DNA of 64,000 nt from Halorubrum cibi (lineage in GTDB: Archaea; Halobacteriota; Halobacteria; Halobacteriales; Haloferacaceae): the NCBI RefSeq assembly GCF_900182635.1, contig NZ_FXTD01000003.1, positions 248,001 through 312,000 on the forward strand. The letters are read 5' to 3'. The notes under the pieces were generated by a model. The model saw only the letters and a list, made by a program, of their open reading frames with translations. It searched no databases and was not told the origin of the DNA. Below are positions 50,574 to 58,879 of this stretch, piece after piece (within the stretch, counting starts at the first letter, position 1; each line of letters opens with the position of its first letter). Position numbers and translations under genes: made by a program.

Positions 50574-51377
50574 CTAGTGTTGCGGGTCGCGAGCGGGTAT
50601 CAGCCCTTGGGACATGAGGCGTCGGGAGATCACGACGAGTCCGTTCCCGAATCCCTCCCCGTAGATCGCTCGTTCCTCTCCGCTCTCGGAGATGATCGAA
50701 CTCACAAGGATCATCGAACGGTCGACGAGCAGCAGCCGTCCGATCGACGTCTCGTCTCCGGTCGTGTTCTCGCTGCGCAACCACTCCAATCCGGAGACGA
50801 ACGTCGTGGCGTTCGGCACGGCCGCTTGGACCCGTTCTTGGAACGATTCGGACAAGATTCCGATGAGCACGTCGACGCGGCTGCTCACTTCGTTGAGCGT
50901 ATCGATCAGGTTCTCGGTGAAGAGCGACTCGTCGCCGATGATGAACACGACCTCCTCCGTGGCTTTCTCGATGAGCTGATCCGTCCTGCTTTCGATCGCG
51001 TCTCGTCCGGTCATCGACCATATCTGTTGGACGGTGCGGTCGTCCTCTTCGACGACGAGGTCGACCGTATCGAGGGCGTCGTACAGGCGCTCGACGCGCT
51101 CCTCGTACTGATCGCGGAACGCACCGGTCACCTCCTCGAGCGGGACCGCGCGAAACTGCTGTGGACTCGAGTGTTGGACCTCGACCAAGCCCTGCGCCTC
51201 GAGAACTCGTATCGCGTCGTACACCCGCGTCCGCGGAACCTCCGTTATCTCGCTCAGTCGCTTCGCGGTTCCCGTATTGAGACGAGCCAGTCCGACGAAG
51301 CATCGAGCTTCGTACTCCTTCAAGCCGAGTTGCTGGAGGACCTCGATCGCTTCCTCCACGTTTTCTGGTGTTTCCAT
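50574..51377 (-). CDS. TrmB-family transcription regulator
   Basis: 267 residues. The N-terminal winged helix (EEAIEVLQQLGLKEYEARCF, TGTAKRLSEITEVPRTRVYD) is the TrmB DNA-binding domain. The middle is a short coiled coil, and the C-terminal domain (about 110-265) resembles the phospholipase-D-like sugar-sensing domain of TrmB proteins (VVFIIGDESLFTENLIDTLN, RLLLVDRSMILVSSIISESG). It probably senses a sugar or related metabolite. The start ATG at 51377 is preferred over 51509. Divergent from a second TrmB gene. Confidence 0.88.
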   Translation of the reverse strand: METPENVEEAIEVLQQLGLKEYEARCFVGLARLNTGTAKRLSEITEVPRTRVYDAIRVLEAQGLVEVQHSSPQQFRAVPLEEVTGAFRDQYEERVERLYDALDTVDLVVEEDDRTVQQIWSMTGRDAIESRTDQLIEKATEEVVFIIGDESLFTENLIDTLNEVSSRVDVLIGILSESFQERVQAAVPNATTFVSGLEWLRSENTTGDETSIGRLLLVDRSMILVSSIISESGEERAIYGEGFGNGLVVISRRLMSQGLIPARDPQH

Positions 51378-51757
51378 GTGTCCCACCCTCCCGGGATCCC
51401 CCGGACTTCCTGTTGATTCTCTCCCCCAACGGATATGTATTGTCACTCGATGTATGACGAGACGAGGGCGTCCGAGGCGTTTCCTCCCGCTGTCGGCGAC
51501 GCAGTCCACGATGGCGCGCCGCCACCCGAGATAGTTGTAACTCGTCCAGTAACTACTGATCTTCTCGCGCTCTACTTCACTTCAAATGGATAAATAGGTT
51601 CGATGAATCACTCACTCGATTAATCACAAAAAGAATAACCGGGTGGCCTTCGACCGTCCATCCGTACGCAGGTCACTTTCGTGTTCCACTCGCCTACTGT
51701 GCGCCGCCCGATCACGCCACGTGTCTGGATTCGTACTACCGGGAGTCAGCCAAACCG
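51378..51757. other. Divergent promoter region of two TrmB genes
   Basis: 380 bp with no gene. The centre (about 51535-51640) is AT-rich with TATA-like GGATAAATAGG at 51588-51598 and direct repeats of AATCACT or AATCAC (51605-51630). These may be binding sites for either regulator. Confidence 0.4.
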
Positions 51758-52555
51758 ATGAACGACGATCCAACCGAAGACCCACGCGCCGCAGCCATCG
51801 AGCAACTCGAACGGTTCGGGTTGAGCGCGTACGCCGCGCGGACGTTCGTGGCACTCTCGAGTCTGGGGTCGGGCACGGCCAGGGACGTGAGCCAGGTGTC
51901 GGAGGTACCGCGGACCCGCGTCTACGACGCGATCGACGAACTACACGACCGAGGACTCGTCGACGTGCTCCAATCGTCACCGAAGCAGTTCTGGGCCATC
52001 TCGGCCGAAACCGCGAGCCGATCGTTCGAACACGAACTCCAACACCGAACTGACGTCCTCCGAACGGCACTGAACGAACTCGAGCCCGCCGAACGACGGG
52101 CCGAACAGCGGGGCGTCTGGACGGTCGATGGACGGAAGGCGGTCACCGAACGAGCCTTGGAGTTCTTTTCGGGCGCCGAAGAGGAGATCGTCTACATGAC
52201 CGTCGAGGGCCTCCTCACCGACGACGTGATCGATGGCCTAAGCGAAGCCGCGAAGCGCGGCGTCTCGATCAAACTCGGCGGGGTCTCGACGGACGTCCAA
52301 GAGCGCATCCAGAGCGACATCCCTGGAGCGGAGATGTTCGAGTCGCTGTGGGTCTGGTCGGACACGTCGGCGGGGCGGCTCACGATGATCGACGGGCGGA
52401 AGACGCTCATAAGCGCGCTCGTCAACGGTGAGGACGCGGCTCCATCGGACGCCCGGTCGGAGACTGCCATCTGGGGCGAGGGCGACAAGAACAGTCTGGT
52501 CGTCGTGTTGAGAGAGATATTCACGTGGCGACTCGACGCCGAGGATCCGAAGTAA
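51758..52555 (+). CDS. TrmB-family transcription regulator
   Basis: 265 residues, a paralogue of the gene at 50574. Winged helix: AAIEQLERFGLSAYAARTFV, VSQVSEVPRTRVYDAIDELH. Effector domain: EEIVYMTVEGLLTDDVIDGL, LTMIDGRKTLISALVNGEDA. The shared motif Q-S-S-P-K/Q-Q-F and the order of elements point to an old duplication. It probably binds a different effector. It starts 380 bp from the divergent copy. Confidence 0.88.
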   Translation: MNDDPTEDPRAAAIEQLERFGLSAYAARTFVALSSLGSGTARDVSQVSEVPRTRVYDAIDELHDRGLVDVLQSSPKQFWAISAETASRSFEHELQHRTDVLRTALNELEPAERRAEQRGVWTVDGRKAVTERALEFFSGAEEEIVYMTVEGLLTDDVIDGLSEAAKRGVSIKLGGVSTDVQERIQSDIPGAEMFESLWVWSDTSAGRLTMIDGRKTLISALVNGEDAAPSDARSETAIWGEGDKNSLVVVLREIFTWRLDAEDPK

Positions 52556-52653
52556 CGGGGACCGGGAGTCCTCCGGCGCCGTCTCGTCGACGACCCGCGA
52601 CCGAACCGCGGGCGGCCATCACCGTTATCACCGTTACCGTCGGATCCCTCGGT

Positions 52654-54195
52654 ATGATCTCGAGTGAACGGATGGCGGCCGTCGACGCCAACGCGGCCGC
52701 ACTCGGCGTGCCCTCGAAACAGTTGATGGAGTCGTCCGGCAACGCCGTCGCCCGGGCGGTCCGGTCGGCGAGCGATCCCGGCGACGCGGTCGCGCTCGTG
52801 TGCGGTCGCGGAAACAACGGCGGGGACGCGTTCGTCGCGGCTCGGTTCCTCGCCGACCGCGACGTGACTGTTCACCTGCTCGGACGGCCGGAGTCGATCG
52901 GAACCGCGATCGCCCGCGAGAACTGGGAGGCGCTCCACGCGGCCGAGATCCCGAGCGAGACCGTCGCCGACTCCGCCGACTTCGATCTCGGATCGCCGGC
53001 CGTCGTCGTCGACGCGGTCCTCGGAACCGGCGTCTCCGGGACGCTGCGTGAACCGGCTCGGACCGCGGTCGAGGAGATCAACGCGTCGGGCGGGAGGGGC
53101 GGCGAGAGCGGCGGTGACGGCGCGATCGTGATCGCCGTCGACGTTCCGTCGGGAGTCGACGCCGACACCGGGGAGCCGACCGGCGGGGACGGAGCCGTCG
53201 CCGTCGACGCGGACCGCGTCGTGACGTTTCACGACGCGAAGCCGGGGCTCGAACGGCTCGAGGCCGACGTGACGGTCGCGGACATCGGGATCCCGGCGGC
53301 CGCGGAGCGATACACCGGCCCCGGCGACCTCCTCGGACTGGGTCGGAGCCCGGACTCGCACAAGGGCGAGAACGGGGAGGTCCTCGTCGTCGGCGGGGGT
53401 CCCTACACCGGCGCGCCGTCGCTGTCCGCGCGGGCCGCGCTCAGGGCCGGCGCGGACCTCGCGAGGGTGGCGTGTCCGGCGAGCGTCGCCGACGAGATCC
53501 AGGGCTACTCCGCGGACCTCATCGTTCGCCCGCTTCCCGGAGAGAGCCTCGGTCCGGACCACTTCGACCGGGTCGCCGAGCTCGCGGCCGACCAGGACGT
53601 CGTCGTGATCGGGCCGGGGATGGGGAACGCGGAGGCGTCGCTCGAGTTCGTCCGGCGATTTCTCGCCGACTTCTCCGGCCGGGCGGTCGTCGACGCCGAC
53701 GCGCTCCGAGTCGTCCCCGAGGTCGAGACGGACGCCGAACTGATCTGCACGCCGCATCAGGGCGAACTCCGGGGGATGGGCGGCGAGACCGCCGCGGATC
53801 CGAACGAACGGGCGGAACTCGTCCGGGCGTTCGCCGCGGAGGTGGGCCACACGCTCCTCGTGAAGGGGCGGTACGACGTGATCGCGAGCGACGACGGGGA
53901 GACGGTTCGACAGAACCGCACCGGCAACCCGGGGATGACCGTCGGCGGCACCGGCGACGTGCTCGCGGGGACGGTCGGCGCGCTCGCGGCTCAGACGGAC
54001 CCGCGAACGGCCCAAACGGACCCGCGAACGACTCAAACGGACCGAAACGCAGCCCGAACGGACCCGTTTCAGGCGGCCGCCGCGGGCGCGTACGTGAACG
54101 GGCTCGCCGGCGACGCGGCCGCGGAGGCGAACGGACACGGCCTCGTGGCGACGGACTTAATCGACCGGCTCCCGGACGCGCTGTACGATGAGTGA
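52654..54195 (+). CDS. nnr: Bifunctional NAD(P)H-hydrate epimerase/ADP-dependent dehydratase
   Basis: 513 residues, two domains. Epimerase (about 1-215): MISSERMAAVDANAAALGVP, LVCGRGNNGGDAFVAARFLA, VVDAVLGTGVSG and VIAVDVPSGVDADTGEP. ADP-dependent dehydratase (about 225-510): HKGENGEVLVVGGGPYTGAP, VVIGPGMGN, VVDADALRV, LICTPHQGELRGMGGE and NPGMTVGGTGDVLAGTVGAL. It repairs hydrated NAD(P)H. A 25-residue insert of QTDPRTA-like repeats follows the last motif. It overlaps moaC by 8 bp. Confidence 0.93.
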   Translation: MISSERMAAVDANAAALGVPSKQLMESSGNAVARAVRSASDPGDAVALVCGRGNNGGDAFVAARFLADRDVTVHLLGRPESIGTAIARENWEALHAAEIPSETVADSADFDLGSPAVVVDAVLGTGVSGTLREPARTAVEEINASGGRGGESGGDGAIVIAVDVPSGVDADTGEPTGGDGAVAVDADRVVTFHDAKPGLERLEADVTVADIGIPAAAERYTGPGDLLGLGRSPDSHKGENGEVLVVGGGPYTGAPSLSARAALRAGADLARVACPASVADEIQGYSADLIVRPLPGESLGPDHFDRVAELAADQDVVVIGPGMGNAEASLEFVRRFLADFSGRAVVDADALRVVPEVETDAELICTPHQGELRGMGGETAADPNERAELVRAFAAEVGHTLLVKGRYDVIASDDGETVRQNRTGNPGMTVGGTGDVLAGTVGALAAQTDPRTAQTDPRTTQTDRNAARTDPFQAAAAGAYVNGLAGDAAAEANGHGLVATDLIDRLPDALYDE

Positions 54196-54724
54196 GGAGA
54201 CGGACCCCGATGAACCGGTCGAGGCGACCCCGGAGCCGGCGGCGACCTCGGACGACGAGTTGACGCACACGACCGCCGACGGCGACGTCCAGATGGTCGA
54301 CGTGGGAGCGAAACCCGACACGGCCCGGCGGGCCGTCGCCCGTGGAGAGATCCGACTCACCGCCTCGACGATCGAGGCGATCCGGGCCGACGGGATCGCC
54401 AAGGGGGACGTACTCGCGACCGCCCGAATCGGCGCGATACAGGCCGTCAAACACACCTGGGAGACGATCCCGATGTGTCATCAGATCCCGATCACGAACG
54501 TCGACACCGAGTTCGCGGTCGGAGACGACCGAGTCGAGGTCACCGTCGCCGTCGAGACGACCGGAAAGACCGGCTGCGAGATGGAGGCTCTCGAGGGCGT
54601 CACGACCGGGCTCAACGTCGTCTGGGACATGGTGAAGGCCGCGGAGAAGGACGCTGACGGCGAGTACCCGGACACGCGAATCTCGGACGTGGAGGTCGTT
54701 TCGAAGGAGAAACGCGAGATCTGA
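54188..54724 (+). CDS. moaC: Cyclic pyranopterin monophosphate synthase
   Basis: 178 residues. After an acidic 25-residue extension, MVDVGAKPDTARRAVARGEI, KGDVLATARIGAIQAVKHTW, ETIPMCHQIPITNVDTEFAV and TGKTGCEMEALEGVTTGLNV cover the MoaC active site, including the catalytic Lys and Asp in the C-terminal half (NVVWDMVKAAEK). It makes cPMP in molybdenum cofactor synthesis, which the formate dehydrogenase-like enzyme nearby needs. Co-transcribed with nnr. Confidence 0.95.
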   Translation: MSEETDPDEPVEATPEPAATSDDELTHTTADGDVQMVDVGAKPDTARRAVARGEIRLTASTIEAIRADGIAKGDVLATARIGAIQAVKHTWETIPMCHQIPITNVDTEFAVGDDRVEVTVAVETTGKTGCEMEALEGVTTGLNVVWDMVKAAEKDADGEYPDTRISDVEVVSKEKREI

Positions 54725-54758
54725 CGGCGAAACCCGAGAAGCGACGGGGCTCCGCTAC

Positions 54759-56471
54759 CTAGAACAGTCCAGAGACGTCTCCGTCCGCGTCGACGTCGAT
54801 CCCCTCGGCGGCCGGCTCGGCGGGAAGCCCCGGCATCGTCATCACGTCGGCAGTCTTCGCCACGAGGAACCCGGCCCCGGCCGAGGGCGTCACCTCCCTG
54901 ACGGTGAGCGTCCACCCCGTCGGAACCCCGGTCAACGAGGCGTCGTCCGAGAAGGAGTACGGCGTCTTCGAGAGACACACCGGGAGGTCGCCGTACCCCC
55001 ACTCCTCGAGGCGATCGACGTCGTCGTCCGCGCCGTCGACGTACTCCACCCCGTCAGCGCCGTACACCTCGCGGGCCACCGTGTCGATCTTCTCCCGGAC
55101 CGGCTCGTCCACGTCGTACAGGGGCGCGAACTCCCCGGTTCCGGCCAGATCCCGAACTCGCTCGGCGAGGTCGATCGCCCCGTCGCCGCCGTCGCGGTAC
55201 GCCGTGGAGCGGGCGACCGCGATCCCGTCCTGTGTGAGTTCCTCCTCGAGCGCCGCGAGCTCCGACTCCGTGTCGTCGGGGAAGACGTTGATCGCGACGA
55301 CCGCGGGGATCCCGAACGACTCGACGATCTCGACGTGGCGTCGGAGGTTGGCGACGCCCGCACGCACCGCGTCCGCGTCCGGCTCCGCGAGGGCGTCGAA
55401 GTCGGTCGGCCACATCTCCAGTCCGTGGCGTTTGGCCCCCCGAACCGTCGCGACGACGACCGCGACCTCCGGGACGATCCCCTCGCGAGCGACGATGTGG
55501 GCGAACTTCTCCGCGCCGAGGTCCGCGCCGAAGCCGGCCTCCGTGACGAGGAACTCCGAGAGCGACGCGCCGACGCGGTCGGCCACGAGGGTGTTGGTGC
55601 CGTGCGCGATGTTCGCGAACGGGCCGCCGTGGACGAGCGCCGGAACGCCCTCGACGGTCTGAACGAGGTTCGGCCGAAACGCGTCACGGAGCAGGGCCGC
55701 GACCGCGCCGGTGACGCCGAGATCCGCCGGCGTCACCGGTTCGCCGTCGGCGTCTTCCGCGAGGACGATCCGAGCGATCCGCGCTTTGAGGTCCTCGAGA
55801 TCGCTCGCGAGCCCGAGCACCGCCGTCAACTCCGAGGCTGCGGTGATGACGAACTCGTCCTCGCGGGGAACGCCGCGTGCGGGCCCGCCGAGCCCGACTA
55901 CCGTCTCCCGGAGCGCGCGGTCGTTGACGTCGAGCGCGCGCGGCCAGTCGACCCGTCGCACGTCGATTTCGAGCTCGTTCCCCTGGTGGAGGTGGTTGTC
56001 GAGCGCCGCGGCGATCAGGTCGTGTGCGGCCGTCAGCGCGTGGATGTCGCCGGTGAAGTGGAGGTTTATCGCCTCCATCGGCAGCACCTGCGAGCGGCCG
56101 CCGCCGGCCGCGCCGCCCTTGATCCCGAAGACCGGCCCGAGCGAGGGCTCGCGGATCGCGACCGTCGTGGACTCGCCGAGCCCCGCGAGTGCCTGACCGA
56201 GGCCGACGGTGGTCACCGTCTTCCCTTCGCCCTTCGGCGTCGGCGTCATCCCGGTCACGAGGACGGTCGTCCCGTCGACGTCGCCCGCGGTCGCCGACCG
56301 AACCGCCCCCTGTGTGAGCTTCGCGATCCCCTCGCCTCGCGGCTCGATGTCCTCGGGCGTCAAGCCGAGATCTCCGGCCACCTCCTCGATGGGTCGCGTG
56401 TCCGTCGCGCGCGCGACGGCGAGGTCGGATTCGGGCGTTCCGTCGTCGAGATCGGCGTCGGTCGTCACCAT
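54759..56471 (-). CDS. fhs: Formate--tetrahydrofolate ligase
   Basis: 570 residues. The ATP loop TPTPKGEGKTVTTVGLGQAL is complete. PSLGPVFGIKGGAAGGGRSQ, DIHALTAAHDLIAAALDNHL, HGGPFANIAHGTNTLVADRV and AGFGADLGAEKF follow the Fhs order. It makes 10-formyl-THF from formate, THF and ATP. It lies beside a formate-dehydrogenase-like gene, so formate is the local theme; its product is also the donor expected for the formyltransferase at 27433. Length is normal for the family. Confidence 0.95.
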   Translation of the reverse strand: MVTTDADLDDGTPESDLAVARATDTRPIEEVAGDLGLTPEDIEPRGEGIAKLTQGAVRSATAGDVDGTTVLVTGMTPTPKGEGKTVTTVGLGQALAGLGESTTVAIREPSLGPVFGIKGGAAGGGRSQVLPMEAINLHFTGDIHALTAAHDLIAAALDNHLHQGNELEIDVRRVDWPRALDVNDRALRETVVGLGGPARGVPREDEFVITAASELTAVLGLASDLEDLKARIARIVLAEDADGEPVTPADLGVTGAVAALLRDAFRPNLVQTVEGVPALVHGGPFANIAHGTNTLVADRVGASLSEFLVTEAGFGADLGAEKFAHIVAREGIVPEVAVVVATVRGAKRHGLEMWPTDFDALAEPDADAVRAGVANLRRHVEIVESFGIPAVVAINVFPDDTESELAALEEELTQDGIAVARSTAYRDGGDGAIDLAERVRDLAGTGEFAPLYDVDEPVREKIDTVAREVYGADGVEYVDGADDDVDRLEEWGYGDLPVCLSKTPYSFSDDASLTGVPTGWTLTVREVTPSAGAGFLVAKTADVMTMPGLPAEPAAEGIDVDADGDVSGLF

Positions 56472-56561
56472 ACCGGGCCTTCACGCGGGCGGGTCAAGAG
56501 CGTTGGAGGTCGTTCCGGTCGCGTGAGAGCGCGGGCGTTCTCGAAAAGGCGGGTGACCCGT

Positions 56562-58721
56562 TCAGTCGTCGGCCGGTTCGGGGTCGTCGCCGGTCGGCTC
56601 GCCGCCGTCCGAGACGGTCACCGCGATGTCGGCGGCGGCCGCCTTGTACTCGGGGATCTTCGCGCGGTCGTCGAGTACGTCGTTCGTGAGTCGGTTCGCC
56701 GAAGCAGCCGCGAAGTGCGGCGTCGTCCAGACGACGCCCTCCTTGATGTCCTCGGTCACCTGCGCTTTCACCTCGATCTCGCCGCGGCGGGACCGGAGCG
56801 TCACCACGTCGCCGTCCTCGATGCCGTAGTGATCGGCGTCGTTCGGGTGGACGTCGACGAAGTTCTCCGGGTGCTGGCGCGAGAGCGTGGGCGAGCGTCG
56901 GCTCATCGTCCCCGTGTTGTAGTGCTCTTCGAGGCGGGCGGTGGTGAGGATGAGCGGGTACTCCTCGTCGGGCACCTCCGCGGGCGGCTGGTGGCGGACG
57001 CCCTCGATCTGCCCGAGGCCGCTCTCCGTGTCGAAGGAGTCCTCGTAGAGGAACTGGTCGCCCTCGTCGCCCTCCTCGTAGCAGGGCCAGTGAAGCCCCT
57101 CCTCGCCGAGACCGTCGTAGGTCATCCCGTGGTAGATCGGACAGACCTCCCGAAGCTCCTCGAAGACGGCCTCCACGTCGTCGAAGCGGAACTCCTCCTC
57201 GTTGAAGAGGCGGCTGCCGACCTCCATCAGGATCTCGAGGTCGTGTTTCGTGTTCTCGTGGACCTTCTCGACGCCGCGCATCCGCTGGACGCGCCGGTCG
57301 GTGTTGGTCACCGTGCCGCCGCGCTCGGCCCACGTCGTCGCCGGGAGGACCACGTCCGCGAACTCGGCGGTCTCGGTCATGAAGATGTCCTGTGCCACCA
57401 TGAACTCCAGCGACTTCAGCCGCTCCTCGACGACGTTGCCGTCGGGTTCGCTCATCACGGGGTTCTCGCCCATCACGTAGAGTCCGTGGACCGACTTGCC
57501 CGCCTCGTGAGATATCTCGACGTTCGTGAGGCCGGGCTCGTCCGGCACCTCGAAGCCCCACACCTCCTCGACCGACTCGCGAGCCTCGTCGTCGTCGACG
57601 AGCTGGTAGCCGGGCAGGACGTTCGGCATCGCGCCCACGTCGCTCGTCCCCTGGACGTTGTTCTGACCGCGGAGCGGGTTGACGCCGGTACCGGGCTTGC
57701 CCAGGTTACCCGTGATCAGCGCGAGGTTGATCTCGTTTTGAACGTTGTCGACGCCGCAGGTGTGCTGGCTCATCCCCATCCCGGTGAAGATGGCGGCGTT
57801 GTTCGCCATCGCGTACTTCTCTGCGGCGAGTTCGATGTCCTCGACCGGGACGCCGGCCTCCTCGGCGGCCTCCTCCTTGTCGAAGTCCGCGAGCGTCTCC
57901 TTCAGGTGCTCGAACCCCTCGGTCCGCTCCTCGATGAAGTCCTCGTCGATCCACCCCGCGTCGGGCTCCGCCTCGTGCCTCTCGAGGATCGTCTTGAGCA
58001 CGACGTTCAGGAGGGGGATGTCGGCACCCGGATTCAACTGGAGGTGCATGTGGCGGTCGGTCTCCTCGATGTCGAACGAGCGCGTGGTCTTGTTGGCGTG
58101 GGGGTCGACCTGGATGACGGTCGCGCCCTCTAAGACCGCCTGTCGGAAGTACTGGCTGTTGGCGATCGGGTGCTGCTCGCCGGGGTTCGCGCCCTGGATC
58201 CAGAACACGTCCGCGGCCTCCTCCAAGTCCTCCATGCTGTTCGTCATCGCGCCCGCGCCGAGGCTGGTCCGGAGCGCCCAGACGGTCGAGGCGTGACACA
58301 TTCGGGTACAGTTGTCGACGTTGTTGGTGCCGTACCGGCGCGCGAGCTTCTGGAGGAGGTAGTTCTCCTCGTTCATCGTCTTCGAGGAGCCGTAGAATCC
58401 CATCCCGTCGGGGCCACATTCCCCGCGGATCCGCTCCATCTCCGAGACGATCCGGTCGTACGCCTCCTCCCACGTCGCCTCGCGGAACTCGCCGTCCTCC
58501 TTGATCAGCGGCTCCGTGAGCCGGTCCTCGTGGTCGATCACCTGCGTCGCCGCGCCCCCCTTGATGCAGATCCGGCCCTCGTTGACCGGGGCGTCGCCCC
58601 ACGGCCTGAAGTTCACGTCACCGCGGTCATCGCCCTGTTGGATCTGGATACCGCAGCCCACGCCGCAGTACGGGCAGATCGTCTTGACCGCGTCGTCACC
58701 CTCACTGGACACGTCGATCAC
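56562..58721 (-). CDS. Formate dehydrogenase alpha subunit-like molybdoenzyme
   Basis: 719 residues, GTG start. The N-terminal 4Fe-4S motif CPYCGVGCGIQIQQGDDRGD with the fourth Cys in GRICIKG is present. NVDNCTRMCHASTVWALRTS places a Cys at the molybdenum-ligand position (Sec or Cys in FdhF). GANPGEQHPIANSQYF, VMGENPVMSEPDGN and the C-terminal molybdopterin-binding domain (LILTTARLEEHYNTGTMSRR) complete the fold. No ferredoxin-like beta subunit or chaperone is adjacent, so electron partners lie elsewhere or it works with the free ferredoxin pool. It is 90 bp from fhs. Confidence 0.9.
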   Translation of the reverse strand: MIDVSSEGDDAVKTICPYCGVGCGIQIQQGDDRGDVNFRPWGDAPVNEGRICIKGGAATQVIDHEDRLTEPLIKEDGEFREATWEEAYDRIVSEMERIRGECGPDGMGFYGSSKTMNEENYLLQKLARRYGTNNVDNCTRMCHASTVWALRTSLGAGAMTNSMEDLEEAADVFWIQGANPGEQHPIANSQYFRQAVLEGATVIQVDPHANKTTRSFDIEETDRHMHLQLNPGADIPLLNVVLKTILERHEAEPDAGWIDEDFIEERTEGFEHLKETLADFDKEEAAEEAGVPVEDIELAAEKYAMANNAAIFTGMGMSQHTCGVDNVQNEINLALITGNLGKPGTGVNPLRGQNNVQGTSDVGAMPNVLPGYQLVDDDEARESVEEVWGFEVPDEPGLTNVEISHEAGKSVHGLYVMGENPVMSEPDGNVVEERLKSLEFMVAQDIFMTETAEFADVVLPATTWAERGGTVTNTDRRVQRMRGVEKVHENTKHDLEILMEVGSRLFNEEEFRFDDVEAVFEELREVCPIYHGMTYDGLGEEGLHWPCYEEGDEGDQFLYEDSFDTESGLGQIEGVRHQPPAEVPDEEYPLILTTARLEEHYNTGTMSRRSPTLSRQHPENFVDVHPNDADHYGIEDGDVVTLRSRRGEIEVKAQVTEDIKEGVVWTTPHFAAASANRLTNDVLDDRAKIPEYKAAAADIAVTVSDGGEPTGDDPEPADD

Positions 58722-58879
58722 CCGCTCGAAGCGTGTTCATGTGTCACGATCTATGCCGCTAGTTCCATGAGTGTGTCGGTGACACTCCTTCTCAGGAACG
58801 AAGCGTCTCCGAGAGGCCCGAATCCGGTCCCGTCGAGGACCCAGTCCCGTCGACCGCCGCGAGCCGACTCACTGCCGAC

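Noticed and set aside
55335-58133. 932-codon open frame antisense to fhs and the molybdoenzyme
   Set aside because: Shadow of two well-supported genes on the other strand; composition is Arg/Val/Leu/Asp-rich with no family motif.
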